A stretch of DNA of 49,770 bases from Crocinitomicaceae bacterium (GTDB taxonomy: Bacteria; Bacteroidota; Bacteroidia; Flavobacteriales_D; Sanyastnellaceae): positions 1 to 49,770 of the forward strand of contig PACT01000015.1 in assembly GCA_002700285.1 (NCBI GenBank). The letters run 5' to 3'. The notes beneath the pieces were generated by a model. It saw only the letters and a list, made by a program, of their open reading frames with translations. It was not told the origin of the DNA and did no database searches. The translations under genes were made by a program, and so were the position numbers. Positions 43,370 to 49,770 of the stretch are shown piece by piece (position 1 is the first letter of the stretch; every line of letters begins with the position of its first letter).

Positions 43370-43402
43370 AATAAAGGGGGCTCAATAAGGGCCCCCTTTA
43401 TT
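43370..43402. terminator. Bidirectional terminator between convergent genes
   Basis: A perfect 12-bp stem (43370-43381 with 43391-43402) with a GC-rich core and T-rich flanks on both strands lies between the genes ending at 43348 and 43426. Confidence 0.85.
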
Positions 43403-43425
43403 ATTGTCATCATCTAGGCAAAGTC

Positions 43426-43641
43426 TTACTTGACAGGAGGCTTCTTTGGTTTCTTTGGCTTCTCTGTTTCCTTTTCAGAATCATCGTCTGACTCATATGA
43501 CTCTTCAAGTATTTCTAATCCCGGATATTTTTCCTTCCAAAATTCAAGTTTACTGTGATCTCTTACAGTAATTATTGTCCGCCTATCAAGTCTAACTTTA
43601 ATATTCGGTTTTAATTGTTTTTCTCTCTTTTTACGTGCCAT
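43426..43641 (-). CDS. Small charged protein, unknown function
   Basis: A 71-residue protein with a very basic N-terminus (MARKKREKQLKPN), a short beta-like core (KVRLDRRTIITVRD) and a tail rich in Lys, Pro and acidic residues (SDDDSEKETEKPKKPKKPPVK). The pattern suggests binding to nucleic acid or to an acidic partner. No family is recognised. Confidence 0.65.
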   Translation of the reverse strand: MARKKREKQLKPNIKVRLDRRTIITVRDHSKLEFWKEKYPGLEILEESYESDDDSEKETEKPKKPKKPPVK

Positions 43642-43772
43642 GCTGTCGTTAATAAATATATCGCCTTAGGGATAGTGCGAATGAACACCAAATAAGTTCA
43701 ATACCATCTTTTTTTTGTAATAATTACTAAGATGTTATAGTTAATTGGTAAATCCCCGACGATTTCATTCTT

Positions 43773-45995
43773 TTAACGCAATAAACTCACGACTCCTCTT
43801 AATTCTTCAGCATCGACATCGTAGCCCTGAACCTTCATCACCCAATGATACATTCCATCTGGTGCGAAATAATCACCACCATTAATATTACCCATCCAAG
43901 AATCCTCCAAAGAAGTTGTTGAATACACCACATCTCCCCATCTGTTATAAATCACAAGCTCAAATGATTCGATCTGTCTTCCGATAATTTCAAAAGCGTC
44001 ATTTAAGCCATCGTTATTTGGCGTGAAAGCATTCGGGACATAAAGAATCACTGAACCATAAAGGTGCACTGTTGCAACATCAAAGCATCCATTATTTGTA
44101 GTTACTGTGACCGATGCATCATATTCGTCCAGCCCATCATAACTGTGACTCACCTCTCTTTGGTAGCCAAATGCGCCATCACCAAAATCCCATAGAAAAT
44201 TGAAAGCACCTAAAAATGGCTCATCTGGATTTGTGATCACATCGAAATCATAAGTATCATCTCCTCTATCGTAACGCACAATCGTCGCCTCAACAGTTTC
44301 AACATCGACACGCATTGACGCACTTATGTCATACTCACAATTGTCGACGATCATCACTTCATATGTCGTTCCTACTGTGGGAGATATAGTATGTGCCAAT
44401 TCACTGTCTATAAAATTCTCCCAAAGTATTTGATAAGGTGGCTGACCTCCGACAATGTCCAATTCCATCGTGGTTTGTGCCCCATTGCACAGCAGCGTGT
44501 CGTTTGAAAGAGATAATTCAAGTGGCTCATAGGGAACTTCAAAAAGCGTTTGAAGATAAAGATCTCTGTCACATCCATCATGTATGTAAATTTCCATCAA
44601 GTGATTCGTCAGGGACGTATGATCAATGCACTGATCAGAACCAAAATCAATGCCATTAATAGACCAGTTATAAGTAACAGGCGGATATTCTAAGTCTGGG
44701 TTTTGAATCAAGTCTACGCATACTGTTTCAAACTCATCACAAGCTACGGTGACAACCTCAGGAGTGACTGCTTCTAAGGGAGGCGTGTCGTAGATGAAGA
44801 TGCTGATTAAACTCTCCGTGGTCCCACTTATAATATTCAATTTTAACTCTTCGGTACCTTCATCAATGAAATCTTGTGGCACAGTAAAAGATAAGGCAAT
44901 ATCATATTCACCTACAGGAATCATCGCCAATGAGGGAAGTCCATCGATATCCTCAAGGAAAGAAGCTTCCGATGTGGGGTCTTCCGTGATTTGGAACTCA
45001 AAAGGGTAAACTGAAGGCACCAGGCAAGGTCGACTGATGGTGATCGTCGAGACGCCACAATCTTCCCATGCACAATAAATAACAACATCATCTAAAGGGT
45101 CGGGATCACAATCTGGTGATGCCACAGCTTCATATTCTGTAGGAATTGGAGAGCCGAAACTCCCTTCCTCAAGAATCACAATTGATTCTAACCAATCGTC
45201 ACTCCCATCAGCAATCGCCAGTTTAATATGGTAAGTAAGGCCACAACTCACGGGGCTTGATGCCGTGAACATTTCAGTATATCCATTAATACATGGCGGA
45301 TCAACTGCACCTGGATTGTCAATATAATACTCAGGATTTGTCACATCATTTACAGAACTAATTGTCACTGGAAGAGGTGGGTCTGAATCTGGAACCTGAG
45401 CAATATTAATCGCACCATCTGGGAATCCAGCAGGTGAAGCATAAGGACCCGAAATACCAGGTCCTGAAAGGAAAAAAGCAAAAATATCGTTGTATTGAGA
45501 ATTGACCCAGCCCAAATATTCGTCCGACCCGAAAACATAATTGAATGACACGAAATCTCCTGAAGGCTGAAAGTCAAACTCTAAAATGCAGACGTCGTTG
45601 ACCGATTGGACGCTGAAGGTTTGGCCAATAAGCGGGGGGACCGAATTTGCAACGGTCAGCAAATCCGCATCTCCTGCCCCACCACATCCACCACAACCCG
45701 CAGCGCCATCACATGTTGCGGGATTTGTCGCCAAATCAGTACTCATAATAATGCCATTTTCAATGGAAATGCCTTCGCCATTGGTCAGATAACCAATTTG
45801 TTCTAAAGACCCTGTAAACTGAACATTTGTAGCTGTAACCCCCTCTCCCAAGAGGACATTATTCACATACTGAGTAGGCGTCATCGCCTGAGAAACATCC
45901 ATTTGTGCCAGAATAAATGATGTGCTTAAAAGCAAAATCAAGGTCGAGACAAATTTGAGAGACGATATCATTGAAATACGCGTTTGTTTTATCAT
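43773..45995 (-). CDS. Secreted choice-of-anchor L protein with PKD domain and T9SS type B C-terminus
   Basis: A 740-residue secreted protein. After the signal peptide (ending FILAQ) is a choice-of-anchor L domain (~35-280: MTPTQYVNNVLLGEGVTATN, GIIMSTDLA, FNYVFGSDEYLGWVNSQYND, ISSVND). Beta-rich domains follow, then a PKD domain (~595-640: FLWDFGDGAFGYQREVSHSY). A CHU_C sorting domain ends the protein (YVPNAFTPNNDGLND, YNRWGDVVY, APDGMYHWVMKV). Such proteins attach to the cell surface or are released by T9SS; function is probably adhesion. A second ATG 24 nt downstream of the first would also give a signal peptide. Confidence 0.9.
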   Translation of the reverse strand: MIKQTRISMISSLKFVSTLILLLSTSFILAQMDVSQAMTPTQYVNNVLLGEGVTATNVQFTGSLEQIGYLTNGEGISIENGIIMSTDLATNPATCDGAAGCGGCGGAGDADLLTVANSVPPLIGQTFSVQSVNDVCILEFDFQPSGDFVSFNYVFGSDEYLGWVNSQYNDIFAFFLSGPGISGPYASPAGFPDGAINIAQVPDSDPPLPVTISSVNDVTNPEYYIDNPGAVDPPCINGYTEMFTASSPVSCGLTYHIKLAIADGSDDWLESIVILEEGSFGSPIPTEYEAVASPDCDPDPLDDVVIYCAWEDCGVSTITISRPCLVPSVYPFEFQITEDPTSEASFLEDIDGLPSLAMIPVGEYDIALSFTVPQDFIDEGTEELKLNIISGTTESLISIFIYDTPPLEAVTPEVVTVACDEFETVCVDLIQNPDLEYPPVTYNWSINGIDFGSDQCIDHTSLTNHLMEIYIHDGCDRDLYLQTLFEVPYEPLELSLSNDTLLCNGAQTTMELDIVGGQPPYQILWENFIDSELAHTISPTVGTTYEVMIVDNCEYDISASMRVDVETVEATIVRYDRGDDTYDFDVITNPDEPFLGAFNFLWDFGDGAFGYQREVSHSYDGLDEYDASVTVTTNNGCFDVATVHLYGSVILYVPNAFTPNNDGLNDAFEIIGRQIESFELVIYNRWGDVVYSTTSLEDSWMGNINGGDYFAPDGMYHWVMKVQGYDVDAEELRGVVSLLR

Positions 45996-46041
45996 TGTAA
46001 TATGCTGTAAGATAAGTGATTTCTTAAAGAATCAAATTCAT

Positions 46042-46049
46042 TAAGTTTG
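46042..46049 (+). promoter_or_regulatory. -7 promoter box of the glmU-like gene, 4 nt before ATG
   Basis: TAAGTTTG on the plus strand, followed by ccaa and the ATG at 46054; the spacer is identical to that of ribB. Confidence 0.65.
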
Positions 46050-46053
46050 CCAA

Positions 46054-47193
46054 ATGCAGAATGTCATCTTTTTTTCTGATTCTAAAAGTGTAAACATCTA
46101 CCCATTAAACCTTGGGAGATGCGAGTCAACACTTCACTTTGGAGGCAGGTCCGTCGCAGTACAATGGAGAGACCTCCTGGTTGGAATGGATGCTGATTTT
46201 GAAATAAATTCACGCCTCATGCCCACGAAAGAGGCTGCACGAATCATAAGGGGCATGGAACCAGGCGATATTTGGGGGAGTGGAGAAGATATATATGCAA
46301 GCAGGAAAGGAGAACAAACAAGACACATTCAGCCTGAAATAGACGTCCATTCAGAGCTTCTTTTTACACAATCTGCCACAGATTATTTTTCGATGTGCGG
46401 TACAGGAATCGCCGAAGATTTAAAAAACATGAAGCTCACCTGGAGTGCAAGGACACTGTCGGAAGAAGAACGGGATGCATGGGCGCGCTTAGGGGTTATT
46501 GTTCATGGAGAACTTGAGAAAATTCATTTGGCGCCAGGGGCCATCCTTAGAAGTTGCAACATTAATACGGAAGAAGGTGAAGTTATTTTGGGAGCCAACG
46601 CAGAAGTCATGGAGGGCTCAAATATCAGGGGGCCATTTGTCTTGGGAGAGCAGAGCCAATTGAGAATGGGCAGTAACGTATACGGACCTACTTCTATTGG
46701 AAAGCACTGTAAAGTGGGAGGAGAATTAAGCAACGTCGTGATACACGATTACGCTAACAAAGCACATGGTGGATTCTTAGGAAACAGTGTGATCGGATCT
46801 TGGTGCAATCTTGGTGCAGAAACATCAGCCAGCAATCTAAAAAACACCTATGGAGAAATAAAAATGTATCACGCTGAAATAAAAAAACACATCAACAGTG
46901 GCAAGACATTTTGTGGCTTATTAATGGGAGACCATAGCAAAACAGCAATTCATACAGCTTTTGACACCGCCACAGTTGTAGGTGCATTTTGTAACATCTT
47001 CGGCGCCAACACACCGCCCAAGCATATTCCATCCTTTTCTTGGGGAGGATCTGAAGGACTTACTGAACATCGGCTTGAGCAAGCGATCACTACAGCGCGT
47101 AAGGTTCTTTCAAGAAGAGGAATAGAACTTACCCCAAAAAAAGAATCTGAAATAGCGACACTTTTTTCATTAACCGAAGACGAAAGAAAATAG
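46054..47193 (+). CDS. GlmU-family putative sugar nucleotidyltransferase
   Basis: A 379-residue protein of the Bacteroidota GlmU-like family. It has a short N-terminal nucleotidyltransferase-like part (residues 1-~150) that begins NVIFFSDSKSVNIYPLNLGRC and lacks the usual GxGTRM loop. A left-handed beta-helix follows (~165-340: GEVILGANAEVMEGSNIRGP, GKHCKVGGELSN, GFLGNSVIGSWCNLGAETSA, GLLMGDHSKTAIH). The family is usually annotated as a sugar nucleotidyltransferase, but its substrate is not established. It begins with a leaderless-like start and is followed 100 nt on by lon. Confidence 0.85.
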   Translation: MQNVIFFSDSKSVNIYPLNLGRCESTLHFGGRSVAVQWRDLLVGMDADFEINSRLMPTKEAARIIRGMEPGDIWGSGEDIYASRKGEQTRHIQPEIDVHSELLFTQSATDYFSMCGTGIAEDLKNMKLTWSARTLSEEERDAWARLGVIVHGELEKIHLAPGAILRSCNINTEEGEVILGANAEVMEGSNIRGPFVLGEQSQLRMGSNVYGPTSIGKHCKVGGELSNVVIHDYANKAHGGFLGNSVIGSWCNLGAETSASNLKNTYGEIKMYHAEIKKHINSGKTFCGLLMGDHSKTAIHTAFDTATVVGAFCNIFGANTPPKHIPSFSWGGSEGLTEHRLEQAITTARKVLSRRGIELTPKKESEIATLFSLTEDERK

Positions 47194-47293
47194 ATTACTG
47201 ACCTTCAGAAAAAAAATGACAAAAATACCTGACACGCTGTCAGAAATACTCAATGGCACGCACCTTGCGTTACATAGAGTCCATACAACCTAC

Positions 47294-49744
47294 ATGATAG
47301 ATTTCGACTCCCCTTTCCAATTTTTTGCTGAATCACAAGAAAGTGAATTTATACCTCTCATCACTGAAGAGGATGAAAAAGCAATGCATAAGCAAGATGT
47401 TCCAGACAACATCCCTTTGTTATCTCTGCGCAATACTGTCCTCTTTCCCGGAGTCGTCATCCCAATTACCGTAGGAAGAGACCGATCTATCAATTTAATC
47501 AAGGAGGCAAATAAAAACAAAACCACCATCGGGGTTGTGTCACAGAAAGACGGCAAAACAGAAGACCCTTCAGGTGAGGATTTGAATAGAGTGGGCACAG
47601 TCGCTAGAATCATTAAAATGCTGCGCATGCCCGATGGGACGAATACTGTAATTCTGCAAGGTCAGAGACGGTTTTCATGGGATAAAATAATTCAAGAAAC
47701 CCCCTATCTTAAAGCGAGTGTCACAGCGTTTGGTGGTCGTGAAGACTTGCCAAACAACAAATCAACTCAAGCGCTTATCGAAAGTTTAAAAGAGCTTGCG
47801 ATCGAAATTATTGACATGAGTCCCACCATTCCTTCTGAAGCAGCTGGGGCGATTAAAAACATTGAGCGACTGAGTTTCCTTGTGAATTTTATAGGCTCCA
47901 ATATGAATGCTTCGGTCAAAGCAAAACAAGAACTTTTAGAAATTTCAGGGCTTGAAGAAAGGGCAAATAAAGTGCTACAAATGCTCAACAAAGAGAAGCA
48001 AATACTTGAACTCAAAAATGACATACAAAGCAAAGTACGTGACGATTTAGACCAACAGCAAAAAGAATATTTCTTGAATCAACAAATGAAGAAGATTCAA
48101 GAGGAATTAGGAGCAAACCCATTAAAGGAAGAAATCGAAGAAAGAAAAGCCAGGGCAAAGAAGAAAAAATGGCCGGAGGAGGCGTCCTCTCTTTTTGATA
48201 AGGAAATTCAAAAGCTTGAAAGGATGAATCCCCAAGCAGCCGAATACAGTATGCAATCAAATTACATCGAGCTCCTCCTCGATCTGCCTTGGGATGAACG
48301 ATCGAAAGACAATTTTGATTTAAAAAATGCGATCAAAGTTCTCGACAGCGATCATTACGGTCTTCAAGAAGTCAAAGAACGTATCGTTGAACATCTTGCT
48401 GTACTTAAAATAAAAGGTGATTTAAAAGCGCCTATCATTTGTTTGTATGGACCTCCAGGAGTTGGAAAGACATCTTTAGGCAAAAGTGTTGCAGAAGCAT
48501 TGGGGCGCAAGTATGTCAGAATGAGCTTGGGGGGGTTGAGAGACGAAGCGGAAATTCGTGGACATCGAAAAACGTATATAGGTGCGATGCCAGGGCGCAT
48601 TCTACAAAATCTTAAAAAAGCTGGAACATCTAATCCACTGTTTGTACTTGATGAGATTGACAAACTTGCCAAGGACAGTCATGGAGATCCGTCTTCAGCC
48701 ATGCTCGAGGTCCTCGATCCTGAACAAAACAGCACTTTTCATGACAATTACTTAGATATCGATTACGATTTAAGTAGAGTCATGTTTATTGCGACGTGCA
48801 ATGACCTTTCTACAATACATCCTGCATTAAGGGACAGAATGGAAATCATTGAGGTTTCTGGCTACACCATTCAGGAAAAAGTTCAAATTGCAAAGCGTCA
48901 CTTGTTGCCAAAAGTCATCAAGGATACAGGACTTACAAAAACGAAAATTCAAATCCCTATTTCTACAATCGAGAAGGTTGTCGAATTATACACCAACGAA
49001 TCAGGTGTCAGAGGGCTCGATAAGAGAGTCGCAAAAATCGTTAGAAACAGAGCGAAAGAAATTGCGATGGAAGAGCCATATCAAGCAGAAATTAAACCCA
49101 CAGATCTTGTCAATATTCTAGGACGCCCCAGAGAAAAGGACAAGTATCAAAACAACGATGTTGCAGGAGTCGTGACAGGCTTAGCCTGGACACCCACAGG
49201 AGGGGACATCTTGTTTATAGAAACATCACTTACACCTGGGAAGGGAAAACTAACCTTGACTGGAAACTTAGGGGAGGTGATGAAAGAAAGCGCAATCATT
49301 GCACTTGAATACCTGAAGGCTCACTCGGTGGAATTTGGCCTCAAGCCTGATCGTTTTGAGAAATGGAATGTCCACGTACACGTCCCACAAGGGGCAATCA
49401 AAAAAGATGGTCCGAGTGCTGGAATTACAATGCTGACCGCTTTGGCTTCAGCATTCACTCAAAGGAAGGTCAGAAAATACCTGGCAATGAGTGGTGAAAT
49501 CACTTTGCGTGGACAAGTGCTCCCTGTGGGTGGGATTAAAGAAAAGATTCTCGCAGCCAAACGTGCTGGAATAAAAGAGATCATTTTGTGTGAAAGAAAC
49601 AGACAGGATATTGAGGATATCGATTCAAGATACTTGAGAGGCATGAAGTTTACATACGCTACCAAAATGAATCAAGTGGTCATGCGTGCGCTCTTATCTA
49701 CAACCGTAGAATCCCCCATAGATTTTAACACATCAGATGACTAA
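47294..49744 (+). CDS. lon: ATP-dependent protease Lon
   Basis: An 816-residue Lon protease degrading misfolded and regulatory proteins. It has the N-terminal substrate domain ([18 protein letters not shown]), the AAA+ module with Walker [10 protein letters not shown] and VLDEIDK, and a Ser-Lys protease domain: Ser708 in [11 protein letters not shown] and Lys751 in [15 protein letters not shown]. The ATG at 47294 ([15 protein letters not shown]) gives the family-like acidic start; an in-frame ATG at 47216 would add 26 residues lacking similarity to Lon. The terminator lies past the window. Confidence 0.95.
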   Translation: MIDFDSPFQFFAESQESEFIPLITEEDEKAMHKQDVPDNIPLLSLRNTVLFPGVVIPITVGRDRSINLIKEANKNKTTIGVVSQKDGKTEDPSGEDLNRVGTVARIIKMLRMPDGTNTVILQGQRRFSWDKIIQETPYLKASVTAFGGREDLPNNKSTQALIESLKELAIEIIDMSPTIPSEAAGAIKNIERLSFLVNFIGSNMNASVKAKQELLEISGLEERANKVLQMLNKEKQILELKNDIQSKVRDDLDQQQKEYFLNQQMKKIQEELGANPLKEEIEERKARAKKKKWPEEASSLFDKEIQKLERMNPQAAEYSMQSNYIELLLDLPWDERSKDNFDLKNAIKVLDSDHYGLQEVKERIVEHLAVLKIKGDLKAPIICLYGPPGVGKTSLGKSVAEALGRKYVRMSLGGLRDEAEIRGHRKTYIGAMPGRILQNLKKAGTSNPLFVLDEIDKLAKDSHGDPSSAMLEVLDPEQNSTFHDNYLDIDYDLSRVMFIATCNDLSTIHPALRDRMEIIEVSGYTIQEKVQIAKRHLLPKVIKDTGLTKTKIQIPISTIEKVVELYTNESGVRGLDKRVAKIVRNRAKEIAMEEPYQAEIKPTDLVNILGRPREKDKYQNNDVAGVVTGLAWTPTGGDILFIETSLTPGKGKLTLTGNLGEVMKESAIIALEYLKAHSVEFGLKPDRFEKWNVHVHVPQGAIKKDGPSAGITMLTALASAFTQRKVRKYLAMSGEITLRGQVLPVGGIKEKILAAKRAGIKEIILCERNRQDIEDIDSRYLRGMKFTYATKMNQVVMRALLSTTVESPIDFNTSDD

Positions 49745-49770
49745 TGAATTGTAAATCAATATTTTTATTA

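Noticed and set aside
47229-47243. Inverted repeat ctgaca-cgc-tgtcag upstream of lon as a heat-shock operator
   Set aside because: It is only 6 bp per arm and does not match CIRCE; chance cannot be excluded.
47216-47293. Earlier ATG of lon
   Set aside because: The 26 extra residues do not look like the Lon N-terminus, and the ATG at 47294 gives the usual acidic start.

Overview
The window is from a member of the Bacteroidota, most likely a marine Flavobacteriales lineage of the Cryomorphaceae, Crocinitomicaceae or Schleiferiaceae type. The support is: moderate-to-low GC; many secreted proteins with type IX secretion (T9SS) C-terminal domains of type A (PNP...G.Y) and type B (CHU_C, IPNAFTPNxDGxND); Cys-rich GCTDxxACNYDxxAxxDDGSC modules; Bacteroidota promoters of the TAnnTTTG type; few Shine-Dalgarno sequences; and an S46 dipeptidyl peptidase, an EttA and a GlmU-like protein of Bacteroidota type. 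No tRNA, rRNA, CRISPR array, insertion sequence or prophage was seen.

Layout. Positions 1-1964 (minus) hold the N-terminal part of a large SprB-repeat surface protein cut by the window edge. 2322-6146 (plus) is a fused isobutyryl-CoA mutase (IcmF) and a small membrane protein. 6118-17613 (minus) is an accessory block of secreted proteins: a CotH-kinase/lamin-tail protein, a lysyl oxidase-like protein, a Cys-rich repeat protein, an S46 peptidase and another T9SS cargo protein; a 34-codon membrane ORF sits on the opposite strand. 17658-21744 (plus) has yaaA, a lipoprotein FKBP and a secreted M43 metalloprotease. Then come a DUF819 permease, ribA, and a 1064-residue repeat protein (24036-27230) with 12 Cys-rich modules and three copies of a ~190-residue domain.

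27371-37000 is mostly core metabolism and translation: fbaA, a TPR lipoprotein, def, ribB with a dead GTP cyclohydrolase domain, rpmE2, a SPOR-like protein coupled to a Xer recombinase, gluQ and ettA. 37032-40585 (plus) is a methylcrotonyl-type carboxyltransferase followed by three envelope proteins (ChaN-like, DUF4920, and a C-type cytochrome-like lipoprotein). 40579-49744 has a Nudix hydrolase, aat, a PlsC-like pseudoenzyme candidate, small genes, a choice-of-anchor-L T9SS protein, a GlmU-like protein and lon.

The most notable signals are: (i) a recurrent start module in which the -7 box TAnnTTTG lies exactly 4 nt before the ATG of several housekeeping genes (ribA, ribB, def and the glmU-like gene perfectly; aat and the carboxyltransferase with one mismatch), which predicts leaderless mRNAs; (ii) a secreted lysyl oxidase homologue keeping the copper histidines and both LTQ-forming residues, next to a secreted CotH kinase and Cys-rich repeat proteins, which could form and modify an extracellular matrix; (iii) shared undescribed-looking domains that recur across the secreted proteins; (iv) a RibB with a zinc-less RibA domain beside a separate intact RibA. 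Functions are inferred from motifs read by eye; no database search was possible.
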